NCBI RefSeq assembly: GCF_022808695.1
Contig: NZ_JAKZKW010000006.1
Location: 84,789-148,788, forward strand
Direction: 5' to 3'
DNA from: Fundidesulfovibrio soli
Lineage (GTDB): Bacteria; Desulfobacterota; Desulfovibrionia; Desulfovibrionales; Desulfovibrionaceae
Length of the DNA stretch: 64,000 nucleotides
Below, piece after piece: positions 1 to 7,949 of the stretch. A model generated the notes under the pieces. That model was not told the DNA's origin and ran no database searches. It saw only the letters and a list, made by a program, of their open reading frames with translations. The position numbers and the translations under genes are program-made. Within the stretch, counting starts at the first letter, position 1. The number at the start of each line of letters is the position of its first letter.

Positions 1-335
1 CGCTGCGCCTTGCGCTTGCGGCGCTCGAAGATTTCAGGGCGGGAGCCGAGGCGGAAGCGCCACAGTGGGCAGGGCTCGAAGGGCGCGCGGCAGCCAGGCG
101 AGGCGGCGCAGGCACGCACTCCCTCGCGGTCCCCGCAGCAGATCAGGCATTGCCTGCGGATGGCGCGCACGGGGGGCCTGTCCGCGCCTTCGGCGTCGGC
201 CATGCGGAAGGCGTGCAGGGGGCAGCCGAGGGCGCCGCATTCGGCCACCAACTGGTAGGAGCCGCCCATGCAGGCCACGCAGAACTTGCGGATGGACTCG
301 AGCGCGCCGAGTTTGCGCGTGGTCGTCCCGCTCAT
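1..335 (-). CDS. Cysteine-rich protein, 3' end beyond the window (partial)
   Basis: The gene runs off the left edge; about 111 residues are visible, beginning MSGTTTRKLGALESIRKFC. The start ATG (335-333) has a strong ribosome binding site (GGGAGGG) on the minus strand. Two zinc-ribbon-like cysteine clusters are visible: an N-terminal one (CVACMGG ... CGALGCPL) and a second (CLICCGD ... CAASPGC ... CPLWRFRLG). The pattern of C-x2-C followed by C-x4-CPL and a short RFG tail resembles small cysteine-rich hypothetical proteins common in Desulfovibrio genomes and prophages. Those proteins have no experimentally known function that I can name. It is transcribed divergently from the exported protein at 471. 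Zinc binding is inference from the cysteines only. Confidence 0.6.
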   Translation of the reverse strand, partial: MSGTTTRKLGALESIRKFCVACMGGSYQLVAECGALGCPLHAFRMADAEGADRPPVRAIRRQCLICCGDREGVRACAASPGCRAPFEPCPLWRFRLGSRPEIFERRKRKAQ

Positions 336-470
336 GTGCCCTCCCGAGAAATGGTTTCGATTCGTGCCGTTTTGCGCCCCGTCGGCGCAGGATATGCTCC
401 CTGTGAGCCTTCCGGCCCTAAAATGCAAGAGGCAGCTGCCGATAGGAGGAGCAAGGAAAGTGGAAAAACC

Positions 471-734
471 ATGAACAAACTTCTCGCAGTACCGGTTTTG
501 GCGTTCGCACTGACCTGCGTTTTCGCCGGACCGGGCCTGGCGGCCTCGTCCGAGAGCGAGAAGGAGCGCCGATTGGCCGAGAAGTACCGCCAGTGCATCG
601 AAGCCTGCCGGAAGCACGTCCGCAAGCCGGGAAACACTCCGGCTGACTGGTCGCGCGAGATCCGCGAGGAGGCCCGCATCGACGCCTGCGAGCATCATTG
701 CGACAGGCTGATGCTGCGCGGATTCAGGAAATAG
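471..734 (+). CDS. Small exported protein with twin CX3C motif
   Basis: An 87-residue product. Residues 1-25 form a typical Sec signal peptide (MNKLL, hydrophobic core, GLAA cleavage region), so the mature protein should be periplasmic and only about 62 residues long. The mature part is highly charged and holds four cysteines in two CX3C pairs (C42/C46 and C73/C77), separated by a helix-breaking KPGNTP segment. This suggests a helical hairpin closed by two disulfides. The start at 471 is chosen because the signal peptide begins there and a GGA-rich site (aaggaaag, 453-460) precedes it; the frame is open further upstream but lacks protein-like composition. I do not recognise a family, and the function is unknown. 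Confidence 0.7.
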   Translation: MNKLLAVPVLAFALTCVFAGPGLAASSESEKERRLAEKYRQCIEACRKHVRKPGNTPADWSREIREEARIDACEHHCDRLMLRGFRK

Positions 735-777
735 TCGAATCTGCCACAGCGGGCGGATTACGTCGTGTTCAAGTGGG

Positions 778-806
778 TCGACATGTGCGTATGAAAACTG
801 TATAAG
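778..806 (+). promoter_or_regulatory. Sigma-70-type promoter of the CBS-GGDEF gene
   Basis: A -35 box TCGACA (778-783) is separated by exactly 17 bases from a -10 box TATAAG (801-806). Each box matches the sigma-70 consensus at five of six positions. The predicted transcript would start near 813, leaving a leader of about 22 bases before the ATG at 835. No strong Shine-Dalgarno site is visible in that leader. Confidence 0.5.
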
Positions 807-834
807 AAGCAATCTCATTACAGGCGTAGTCACC

Positions 835-2628
835 ATGTCCGTCACCCACCCCGCGATTACCAGTCCACGCTCACGAACCATCCTCAAGGACATCCTCGCC
901 CATGGGCTCATCAGCATCCGCTCCGGCGCGACCCTGGGCCGCGCCCTGGGGCAGATGCACAAGGAGCGCATCAGCGCCCTGGTCTGTCTGAACCGGGGGC
1001 GGCCCGTGGGCATTCTCACCGAGAGGGGTGCCCTCACAGCCCTGGCCGGGACCGGGCAGGACGGCTTGAAGCGTCCGTTGCGCGAGATCATGACTTCTCC
1101 GGTGTGCACCGCCGTCGAGGACACGCCCGTACACGAGGCCTTCAGCCTATTGCTGAACAAAGGCATCCGGCACCTCGTGGTTGTGGACGCCAAAGGCCGG
1201 GCCGTGGGCATGGTCACCCAGACCAACATGGTCCAGCATCTGGGCGTGGAATACTTCGTGGAGGTCAAGCGCGTGGGCCAGATCATGACGCGCGCCCTGG
1301 CCACTCTTTCCACCGAGGCGAACCTGTCCGAAACCATGGAACTGATGATCCGCGGGCCGTTCAGTTGCGTGGTGGCCGTTTCCGGCGGCAAGCCGGAGGG
1401 CATACTCACGGAGCGAGACATGGTCGGGCTGCTCTCCGATAGCCTGGACCTGAAAGCCACGCTGCTCGGACAGGCCATGTCCCGGCCGGTGGTCTGCGTG
1501 GACGAGGATACCTCCGTGCACAACGCCGCAGCCCTGATGAGCAGGAAGAAGGTTCGCAGGCTCGTTGTTGTGGACGGCGCTGGCGATGTGCGCGGCCTGC
1601 TGACCCAGTCCGACATCGTCAAGGGGATGGAGGCGCGCTATGTCGAAATGCTGCGCGAGGTCATCCGCGAAAAGGACGAGATGCTGCGGGAGGCCGTGGG
1701 CGAGGCGGCCCGGAAATCCATCTATCTTGACAGCATCCTCAATTCCTCCATGGACCTGGGCATCGTCGCCAGCGAAGGAAACACGCTGGCCTTCGTCAAC
1801 CAGGCCGCGCGCAGGATGCTCTCCCTGCCCGAGGGCGAGGGAATAGGGCAGGATCTGCTGGGGCTGCACCGGGCCTTGGGGGTGACGGCCCGGAGTTTCA
1901 GGAAGATCCTCGCAGACGCCAAGCGCGGCAAGGAGCACGGTTTCTGCGTCCAGGTAGGCAGCGCGGAAGGCATGCGCTATCTTGAGGGGCGTGTGAACGG
2001 CATTCGCGGGGGCGGAAACCAGGCCGAGGGCTTCCTGCTGACGCTGCAGGACGTGACCGAGAAGCGCACCGCCGAGGAGACCGTCAGGCGCATGGCCTAC
2101 CACGACGCGCTCACCGGCCTGCCCAACCGCTTCCTGGTGGCGGACAGGCTGGAGCAGGGCCTGGCCCAGGCCAGGCGCAAAGGGAGCCTGCTGGCCGTGA
2201 TGCTCCTGGACCTGGACGGTTTCAAGCAGGTCAACGACACGCTGGGTCACAACATCGGGGACCAGCTGCTTCAGGCCGTGGCCGGCCGTCTGGGCGGGCT
2301 GCTGCGCAAGTCGGACACGGTGGGCCGCATGGGCGGGGACGAATTCCTGGTCATCCTGCCCGAGGTCAAGACCCCCGAGGGCGCGGCCGCCGTGGCGGGG
2401 AAGATGCTGCGCGCCGTGTTCGAGGCGTACGCCATCGGCGGGCATACGCTCAAGCTCTCCACCAGCATCGGCGTGTCCTTCTATCCCTGGGACGGCTCCG
2501 ATGCCGCGACCCTGATCCAGAAGGCCGACAAGGCCATGTACGCCGCCAAGGGCGCCGGACGAAACGCCTTCCGGTTCTCCGACTCCGGCCCGGACGGGCA
2601 ACCGGACACGGGCTTGCCTCCGCGCTGA
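835..2628 (+). CDS. Diguanylate cyclase with four CBS repeats and a PAS-like domain
   Basis: A 597-residue cytoplasmic signalling protein predicted to make cyclic di-GMP. Four CBS repeats (two Bateman modules) fill residues about 15-275 and probably bind adenine nucleotides. A charged helical linker (about 275-300) and a PAS-like region (about 300-420) follow. The GGDEF domain (about 425-590) has an intact active-site GGDEF at 500-504, and a product-inhibition I-site RKSD at 491-494, exactly five residues upstream, so the enzyme should be active and feedback-inhibited. No membrane segment is seen. It has its own promoter and ends at a stem-loop terminator. Coupling of adenylate energy charge to c-di-GMP is inference from the domain order. 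Confidence 0.9.
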   Translation: MSVTHPAITSPRSRTILKDILAHGLISIRSGATLGRALGQMHKERISALVCLNRGRPVGILTERGALTALAGTGQDGLKRPLREIMTSPVCTAVEDTPVHEAFSLLLNKGIRHLVVVDAKGRAVGMVTQTNMVQHLGVEYFVEVKRVGQIMTRALATLSTEANLSETMELMIRGPFSCVVAVSGGKPEGILTERDMVGLLSDSLDLKATLLGQAMSRPVVCVDEDTSVHNAAALMSRKKVRRLVVVDGAGDVRGLLTQSDIVKGMEARYVEMLREVIREKDEMLREAVGEAARKSIYLDSILNSSMDLGIVASEGNTLAFVNQAARRMLSLPEGEGIGQDLLGLHRALGVTARSFRKILADAKRGKEHGFCVQVGSAEGMRYLEGRVNGIRGGGNQAEGFLLTLQDVTEKRTAEETVRRMAYHDALTGLPNRFLVADRLEQGLAQARRKGSLLAVMLLDLDGFKQVNDTLGHNIGDQLLQAVAGRLGGLLRKSDTVGRMGGDEFLVILPEVKTPEGAAAVAGKMLRAVFEAYAIGGHTLKLSTSIGVSFYPWDGSDAATLIQKADKAMYAAKGAGRNAFRFSDSGPDGQPDTGLPPR

Positions 2629-2654
2629 TCGGGCGGAACCCCTCGAAAGCTTGA

Positions 2655-2689
2655 CGGCCCGGCGCGCATCTTCGGATGCGGCCGGGCCG
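2655..2689. terminator. Bidirectional stem-loop terminator with UUCG loop
   Basis: Arms CGGCCCGGC (2655-2663) and GCCGGGCCG (2681-2689) pair perfectly. An inner stem CGCATC/GATGCG closes on a TTCG tetraloop, with a single bulged G. It lies between the converging genes ending at 2628 and 2716, so it can serve both. No long T tract follows on either side. Confidence 0.6.
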
Positions 2690-2715
2690 GATTCGTTTGC
2701 GGGCTCGTTATGAGG

Positions 2716-3510
2716 CTAGGGCGCGGTCGCGGCCGCCGCGGGCGTCCTCTGGCCGCCGAAGACCGGGTTGGAGCGCCTGGCGTCCTCGATGATCTTGGCG
2801 CGCAGCTGCACGTAGGCATCGCGGGCGGCGGTGTAAGGCTCGATGGAGGAGCGCTTGAGCTCCTCGTAGATGTCGATCATCTCGGGGAACCGGTTCATGC
2901 GGCCCGCCCCGGAAATGGCCAGGGTGAGCACTATGGGCGTTTGCAGGTAGGTTGTGGGCTGGACGGCCACATCCCCGGCTATGCCGATGCCGTCCCGCAG
3001 AGAGGAGGGGCCGACAACCGGCAGCACGAGGTAGAACCCGTGCCCGAAGCCCCACACGCCCAGGGTCTGGCCGAAGTCGAGCTTCTGGGGGCCCATGTCC
3101 GGCTTGGATGCGGCCAGGTCGTACAGGCCGCCGATGCCGAACGTGGAGTTGACCAGGAACCTGCCCAGCTCGCGCGAGGCCATGTCCGGCCTGAGCTGGA
3201 GCACGGCGTTGACGAAGCGCACCGGGAACAGGAAGTTGGAGTAGGCGTTCTCGATGCGGTCCCTGCCGTATTTGGGCACGATGGTGGTGTACACCTTGCT
3301 GACGGGCTTGACCACGCCGATGTACAGGCTGTCGTTGAAGGCGAACCAGAAACGGTTCCAGGGCTCGATGGGGTCGGCCACGACGGGCCCGAGGTCATCT
3401 GCGAAGTCGGCCGGGGCCGCCGGGGCCGCCTTCTTCGTGGCGCAACCGGCCAGGCCGGTGAGGGCCGCGAGCAGCAGCACAATGACAAGGGAGCGTTTGC
3501 CGTCGAGCAT
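2716..3510 (-). CDS. mlaA: MlaA/VacJ outer-membrane lipoprotein
   Basis: The 264-residue product is the outer-membrane component of the Mla phospholipid retrograde-transport pathway (family knowledge). It starts at the ATG at 3510, where a lipoprotein signal peptide begins: hydrophobic core, lipobox LAGC with the acylated Cys at position 23. A longer open frame upstream is discarded because it would bury the signal and lacks a ribosome binding site; AGAGG lies just before 3510. The conserved VacJ opening DPIEPWNRFWFAFND and the segment SFGIGGLYD-like (NSTFGIGGLYDLA) are present. A proline/alanine-rich tail ends the protein. It is the last gene of the rlmI-mlaE-mlaD-mlaC-mlaA operon. Confidence 0.92.
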   Translation of the reverse strand: MLDGKRSLVIVLLLAALTGLAGCATKKAAPAAPADFADDLGPVVADPIEPWNRFWFAFNDSLYIGVVKPVSKVYTTIVPKYGRDRIENAYSNFLFPVRFVNAVLQLRPDMASRELGRFLVNSTFGIGGLYDLAASKPDMGPQKLDFGQTLGVWGFGHGFYLVLPVVGPSSLRDGIGIAGDVAVQPTTYLQTPIVLTLAISGAGRMNRFPEMIDIYEELKRSSIEPYTAARDAYVQLRAKIIEDARRSNPVFGGQRTPAAAATAP

Positions 3511-3520
3511 TTTTAAACCT

Positions 3521-4096
3521 CTAGCTGGCCGAACCCATGGACTCCACACGGCTGATGAGCTGCGCCGGAGATTCCTTGACCAGGATCTGGTTGAACTGGT
3601 TGCGGTAGTTCTGAACGAGGCTCACGCCCTCGATCGTCACGTCATAGACCTTCCAGTCGGATTTCTTGATGAGCCTGTATACTATAGGCACCTCCTTGGT
3701 GGAAGTGACAATTTTGGTGCTTACCTCGGCCCGGCCATCGCCCAGCGGGGATTCGTCCAGAAATACGACCTTCTCGTCGGTGTATGCCTCGATGCGGCGC
3801 AGGTAGGTGCGCTCCAGCAGCTTGACGAAGGCCTTGGTGAAGCGCTGGCGTTCGTCGGGGTTGAAGCTGTCCCAATTGGCGGCCAAGGTCCGCTTGGCCA
3901 GTTCTTCGGGGTCGAACACGCGCCCGACTGCGGTATAGAGTTTCTCCACCCGGCCGGAGTCTCCGGCCTTGGTGGTGGTCAGCACGTTCAATACGGCGTC
4001 CACGCTGGACTTCAGCGCGTCCTTGGCCTCGCCGGCCAGGGCCGCGTGCGAAAAAAGCAGCACGAAAAGGATCGTGCCGATGGCGCGAGCCATCAT
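3521..4096 (-). CDS. mlaC: MlaC periplasmic phospholipid-binding protein
   Basis: A 191-residue protein with a Sec signal peptide (residues 1-21, ending HAALA) and the MlaC/Ttg2D fold. Markers are the PEELAKRTLAANW block and the C-terminal KVYDVTIEGVSLVQNYRNQFNQ block. In the family it ferries phospholipid through the periplasm between MlaA and the inner-membrane MlaFEDB complex. Its ATG overlaps the mlaD stop codon by 4 bases (ATGA), indicating translational coupling; a second ATG follows immediately, so either may initiate. The mlaA lipoprotein follows 10 bases downstream. Confidence 0.92.
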   Translation of the reverse strand: MMARAIGTILFVLLFSHAALAGEAKDALKSSVDAVLNVLTTTKAGDSGRVEKLYTAVGRVFDPEELAKRTLAANWDSFNPDERQRFTKAFVKLLERTYLRRIEAYTDEKVVFLDESPLGDGRAEVSTKIVTSTKEVPIVYRLIKKSDWKVYDVTIEGVSLVQNYRNQFNQILVKESPAQLISRVESMGSAS

Positions 4097-4551
4097 TTCT
4101 TCTCCTCCTTCACTCCACCGAACACATACTTGCCGATGAGATCCTGCAGGTCCACGGAAGATTCCGTTTCCGTCAGCATGCCGCCGGGCGGCACGGGTTC
4201 GCCCGCGCCACCGGGGGTGATCTTGACGTACTTGTCGCCGATGAGGCCGTTGGTCTTGATGGAGACGATGGCGTCGTCGGTGAGCTTGATGCCCGTGCTC
4301 AGACGCAGGTCCAGGATGGCGCGCTTGTCCGGCGAGAGGCCGATGGCCTCCACCCTCCCCACGCGCACCCCGGCCAACTCCACGCTGGCGCCTTCCTTGA
4401 GTCCGGTGACGTCGATGAACCGGGCCTTGACCACGTAACCGTCGCCCCCGAACACCTCCATCTTCCCGAGCTTGATGGACAGGTAGCCAACGCAGAGGAG
4501 CCCGGCCAGGACGAACAGGCCAACTGCGGTTTCAATCGAGTAGCTCTTCAT
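4093..4551 (-). CDS. mlaD: MlaD-family (MCE) lipid-transport protein
   Basis: A 152-residue inner-membrane protein with one N-terminal transmembrane helix (about 8-26) and a single MCE domain facing the periplasm. The conserved MCE features ARFIDVTGLKEGASVELAGVRVG and GDKYVKITPGG are clear. In the Mla complex MlaD forms the hexameric ring on the MlaE permease. The start ATG at 4551 (MKSYSIE) is preceded by GGGTGGGG; a GTG nine bases upstream is an alternative. The length is normal for MlaD. It sits 46 bases downstream of mlaE and overlaps mlaC. Confidence 0.92.
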   Translation of the reverse strand: MKSYSIETAVGLFVLAGLLCVGYLSIKLGKMEVFGGDGYVVKARFIDVTGLKEGASVELAGVRVGRVEAIGLSPDKRAILDLRLSTGIKLTDDAIVSIKTNGLIGDKYVKITPGGAGEPVPPGGMLTETESSVDLQDLIGKYVFGGVKEEKK

Positions 4552-4597
4552 TGTCCCCACCCAATAGGTCCGCCAATTCTGTAATGCAACATTCTTC

Positions 4598-5401
4598 TCA
4601 CAGCAAAAACGAAGTCAGTGCATAGTCCGCCGCCAGTATGGACACGCAGGAGGCCACGACGGCAGTAGTGGTGGCCAGGCTCACGCCTCTGGCGCCGAAT
4701 CCGCCCTCGCGCCGATGGGCGTAATACCCCTGGTAACAGCAGATCGAGGCCACCAGAGCCGCGAACACGGCTGATTTCACGAATCCGCTGGTGACGTCCT
4801 GCATGACCACGCCGTCATATATGCGGGCCATGTAGATGCCGGGGCTCACGCCCAGCATGAGCACCCCGGTCAGGTAGCCGCCCATGATCCCGATGACGTC
4901 GAACATTGCCGTCAAGAGCGGGAAGCAGATGAGCGAGGCCGCCAGCCGGGGGCTGAACAGGTATCGCACGGGGCTGACGCCCATGGCGTCAAGGGCGTCT
5001 ATCTGCTCTGAAATACGCATGATGCCAAGCTCGGCCGCCATGGAGGAGCCCGCCCGCCCGGTTATCATGATGGCCGTGAGCACCGGCCCCAGCTCCCGGA
5101 TGATGGAGAGGGCCACGGCCACGCCCAGCAGGCCTTCGGCCCCGAACTTTACTAGCGTGTAATACCCTTGCAATCCCAATACCATGCCGGTGAACAGCCC
5201 GATGAGCAGGATCACCGAGACGGACTTTACCCCGATGAAGAAGACCTGCTGCACGGTCTTGGCCCATTGCAGCGGCAGGCTGAAGACCAGCAGGGCGCCA
5301 CGGCAGACGAAAAGGGACAGGGAGCCAAGCTCCCAGGCCAGCCCCAAGGCCTTGCGCCCGACGGATGCCGGAATATCGAGAATGCCGGAAAGTGCTTTCA
5401 T
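4598..5401 (-). CDS. mlaE: MlaE-type ABC permease
   Basis: A 267-residue polytopic membrane protein of the MlaE/TrbI permease family. About five or six hydrophobic segments are visible, together with the family hallmark around ELGPVLTAIMITGRAGSSMAAELG. It is the membrane core of the phospholipid transporter and should work with MlaD. The ATG at 5401 overlaps the stop of the upstream rRNA methyltransferase by 4 bases. The usual neighbour mlaF (ATPase) is not in this operon: only 46 bases separate mlaE from mlaD and the gene upstream is a methyltransferase. The ATPase must be encoded elsewhere. Confidence 0.92.
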   Translation of the reverse strand: MKALSGILDIPASVGRKALGLAWELGSLSLFVCRGALLVFSLPLQWAKTVQQVFFIGVKSVSVILLIGLFTGMVLGLQGYYTLVKFGAEGLLGVAVALSIIRELGPVLTAIMITGRAGSSMAAELGIMRISEQIDALDAMGVSPVRYLFSPRLAASLICFPLLTAMFDVIGIMGGYLTGVLMLGVSPGIYMARIYDGVVMQDVTSGFVKSAVFAALVASICCYQGYYAHRREGGFGARGVSLATTTAVVASCVSILAADYALTSFLL

Positions 5402-6621
5402 GGATTTGGGGAATGGCCGTCACCGGATGCGTGTGCAGCCGTTACGCGAAACAGCAGGGATTTCAAGTAGGCCGTTTCGGGCATTGCCGGGTGCACCGGG
5501 TGGTCCGGCCCCTGGCCGCCCCGCCAGACGAGCTGGGAGCGTCGCTTTCCGGCCAGGGCCGAGACGATCAGGCGCTGGAACTGCTGCTCCTCCATGTGTT
5601 GGGAGCAGGAGGCCGTGAGCAGGAATCCGTCAGGGGTAAGCAGCCTGGCGGCCAGCTTGTTGACGGTGTGGTAGGCTCCCATGCCATGGTCCAGGTCTTT
5701 CTTGCGCTTGACGAAAGCGGGCGGATCCAGGCTGATGACATCGAAGCGTTCGCCTTTGGCGGCCATCTCCTCCAGGAAGTCCTGGGCGTCGGCCTTCACG
5801 GCGCGCACCTTCTGGGAAACGTTGTTGCGGGCTGCGTTGGCGGCGACGTGCTCGACGGCCGCGCCGGAGGCGTCCACGCACACTGCCTCGCTGGCCCCGG
5901 CCAGGGCCGCGCCCACGCCCAGCGCGCCCACGTAGCTGAACACGTCCAGCACGCGCCTGCCCTTGCACAGGGGGAGTATCGCCAGACGGTTGGGCCGCTG
6001 GTCGTAGAACCAGCCGGTCTTCTGGCCCGAGGCCAGGCTTGCCCGGTAGAGGCCTTCTCCCTCCAGCACCTCCACCTCGTCCGGCACTTCGCCCTTGGCG
6101 GCCACCACCTCAAGGGGCAGGCCCTCCAACTGGCGGGAGCGCACGTCGCCCTTGAGCAGAACCGCACGGGGGCGCACCAGTTCGTCCAGCACGTCCAGCA
6201 CGTCCTGGCGCAGGCGCTCCATGCCGGCGGTGAGCAACTGCACGCTCAGCACGTCGGCGTAGCGGTCCACAACCAGGCCGGGCAGGTGGTCGCCCTCGCC
6301 GAAAACCATGCGGTAGTACGGCCGTGGGAAGAGCGCCTCGCGCAGGGCAAGGGCCTGGGCAATCCTCTCCCGCAGCCAGTCCCTGCCGAGGCGTGCGCCA
6401 GGGTTCTGGTCGCAGATGCGCGCCAGGATCAGCGACCCCGGGTTCACGTAGCCGACGCCAAGCGCCTGGCCGCGCGCAGAGACCACAACCGCCTGGTCGC
6501 CGGGGCTGAAGGATGCGAGCGGACTGCGGGCGGTGTCCACCTCGTTGGAGAACACCCAGAGGTGCCCCACCTTGAGGCGGCGTTCCTCGTGCTTCTTCAA
6601 ATGGAGAATGGGAAGGTTCAT
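5398..6621 (-). CDS. rlmI: RlmI-like 23S rRNA cytosine-5 methyltransferase
   Basis: A 407-residue SAM-dependent methyltransferase of the RlmI/YccW family. A PUA RNA-binding domain lies at about 1-75 (KKHEERRLKVGHLWVFSNEV). The central EEHEI-like domain and a C-terminal Rossmann methyltransferase follow, with the SAM loop VLDVFSYVGALGVGAA, the catalytic LDPPAF motif and the ASCSQHM cysteine motif. The start at 6621 gives the canonical PUA N-terminus and has AGGA nine bases upstream; 33 additional open codons upstream are non-canonical. The protein opens the operon and is coupled to mlaE. Known RlmI methylates C1962 of 23S rRNA; the exact target here is inference. Confidence 0.88.
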   Translation of the reverse strand: MNLPILHLKKHEERRLKVGHLWVFSNEVDTARSPLASFSPGDQAVVVSARGQALGVGYVNPGSLILARICDQNPGARLGRDWLRERIAQALALREALFPRPYYRMVFGEGDHLPGLVVDRYADVLSVQLLTAGMERLRQDVLDVLDELVRPRAVLLKGDVRSRQLEGLPLEVVAAKGEVPDEVEVLEGEGLYRASLASGQKTGWFYDQRPNRLAILPLCKGRRVLDVFSYVGALGVGAALAGASEAVCVDASGAAVEHVAANAARNNVSQKVRAVKADAQDFLEEMAAKGERFDVISLDPPAFVKRKKDLDHGMGAYHTVNKLAARLLTPDGFLLTASCSQHMEEQQFQRLIVSALAGKRRSQLVWRGGQGPDHPVHPAMPETAYLKSLLFRVTAAHASGDGHSPNP

Positions 6622-6704
6622 AAGCGACGGTCCTGTAGGACTTCCGGGCGGGCTTTGCAATATTTCGTCTTGAGAATGAAACCGTTGAGGGTTATTTTTC
6701 TCCC

Positions 6705-7220
6705 ATGCGTACGGTAGCATTCATCCTCTTCGCGGTCGTAACGGCCGCAGCGGCGGCGCTTTCAACCCTGGTGGCCACGCGTTACCTCACCCTCGAGAAA
6801 GACGTGCTCGAGGCGCGGTCGCACCTGGAATCTATAAGCATGGAACGCAAGCGGCAGGAAGAGGAAAAAATGGCCCTCCGGCTGGACCGTGAGCGCATCC
6901 AGTCCGAACTGGAGGCCCGCCTGGCCGAGCAGAAGAACCAGCTGGACGACTGCACAGCCCTGCGCCTGAACGATCTGGAGGACCTTCGGGCCTCCATGCT
7001 CAACCTGAACAAGCGCCTCACCGACATGCAGAACCAGCTGTCGGCCTCCGCCACCCGCGAGGGGCACAGCGACGCTCCCCAGCCGGGAGCGCAGCCCCCG
7101 GCCGCGCCATCCGCCAGTCAGGCCGGAGGCGCCCCGGCTCCAGCCAGTTCGACGGACGTGCCCAAGGGGGCCATCCCCACGCCGGAGCAGGAAGCCAAGA
7201 AGCTGGACAAAGCGCAGTAG
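6705..7220 (+). CDS. Membrane-anchored coiled-coil protein, unknown function
   Basis: A 171-residue protein with an N-terminal signal anchor or signal peptide (residues 4-24), then a strongly charged coiled coil at about 30-115 rich in E, K, R, Q and L heptads. It ends in a Pro/Ala/Gly-rich low-complexity tail. The topology suggests an inner-membrane anchor with a periplasmic rod. There is only a weak ribosome binding site before the ATG. It is divergent from rlmI with about 83 bases between the starts. I do not recognise a family; the coiled coil and tail are generic. Confidence 0.7.
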   Translation: MRTVAFILFAVVTAAAAALSTLVATRYLTLEKDVLEARSHLESISMERKRQEEEKMALRLDRERIQSELEARLAEQKNQLDDCTALRLNDLEDLRASMLNLNKRLTDMQNQLSASATREGHSDAPQPGAQPPAAPSASQAGGAPAPASSTDVPKGAIPTPEQEAKKLDKAQ

Positions 7221-7246
7221 CCCGTCTTTTGCGGGGCCCGATGCCC

Positions 7247-7315
7247 GAGCCCGAAGCCGGAGCTCGATGTCGGAACCTGATTCCCGTGGCCCGAGCCTGA
7301 GCCCGAAGCCGGAGC
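7247..7315 (+). repeat. Degenerate GCCCGA-rich direct repeats
   Basis: The 17-base unit GAGCCCGAAGCCGGAGC occurs at 7247-7263 and again exactly at 7299-7315, within about 100 bases of imperfect GCCCGA/GCCGGA repeats. This stretch keeps a long frame open upstream of the tautomerase and would encode Pro-Glu repeats, but there is no good start, so I treat it as non-coding. Confidence 0.6.
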
Positions 7316-7374
7316 CCGAAACCCGTGCCCGAAACGCGCCGCGCGGCGCGAAACCGCAACCACCGGAGGCGTTC

Positions 7375-7764
7375 ATGCCGCTCGTAGCCGTCAGTGTATT
7401 CAAAGGCCGCAGCCCTGAGCAGAAACACGCTCTCCTGGAGGCCGTGCATGAAGCGCTGGTGTCCGCTTTCGGCATCCCCGAGCCCGACCGCAACATCCGC
7501 CTGAATGAATACGCCCCGGGTGACTGGCTGCTGCCCCCGGGCAAGACCGAACGCTACACCCTGGTGGAGATCCACGCCTTCGCCGGGCGCAGCCCCGAGG
7601 CCAAGGGCGCGCTCTACGCCCGAGTGGTGCGCAACCTGGGCGCGCTGGGCGTGGAGCCCTCGGACGTGTTCGTGATTGTGGTGGAGCAGCCCCGCGAAAA
7701 TTGGGGCATCCGTGGCGGGCAGCGGGCCGACCTGGTGGATCTGGGATATAAGGTGAAGGTGTAG
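7375..7764 (+). CDS. Tautomerase-superfamily protein (4-oxalocrotonate tautomerase-like)
   Basis: A 129-residue product made of two beta-alpha-beta tautomerase units (FKGRSPEQKHALLEAVHEAL and AFAGRSPEAKGALYARVVRNL). The start is placed at 7375 because removal of Met exposes Pro-1 (MPLVAVSVF), the catalytic base of this superfamily, and GGAGG sits directly upstream. The longer open frame beginning at 7267 is low-complexity repeat translation. Arg residues suitable for substrate binding are present, and the C-terminus ENWGIRGGQRADL is the usual family ending. The substrate is unknown. A rho-independent terminator follows. Confidence 0.85.
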   Translation: MPLVAVSVFKGRSPEQKHALLEAVHEALVSAFGIPEPDRNIRLNEYAPGDWLLPPGKTERYTLVEIHAFAGRSPEAKGALYARVVRNLGALGVEPSDVFVIVVEQPRENWGIRGGQRADLVDLGYKVKV

Positions 7765-7856
7765 GCGGCGATAGCCGCTAGGGACCTGTGCGAGCGCCGG
7801 ATGCGGGCGGCACTTCTGTCCGCGGATCACCGGCCGTGTCGCGGCTTCGAATGTAC

Positions 7857-7886
7857 AGCCCGGACGGCTACGCCGCCCGGGCTTTT
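7857..7886 (+). terminator. Rho-independent terminator
   Basis: Stem AGCCCGG (7857-7863) pairs with CCGGGCT (7877-7883), and an inner stem CGGC/GCCG closes on TAC. TTTT follows directly. It terminates the tautomerase transcript, and the inverted copy may also help the converging DUF2235 gene. Confidence 0.75.
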
Positions 7887-7949
7887 CCTTTGCTCCGCGG
7901 TTGGCCTCAACATCCAGTGTCAGGTGATCGCCCAGGGCCGGAGACGGCT

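Noticed and set aside
7267..7374. Longer tautomerase start through a Pro-Glu repeat
   Set aside because: It would bury the catalytic Pro-1, and the stretch is a degenerate DNA repeat.
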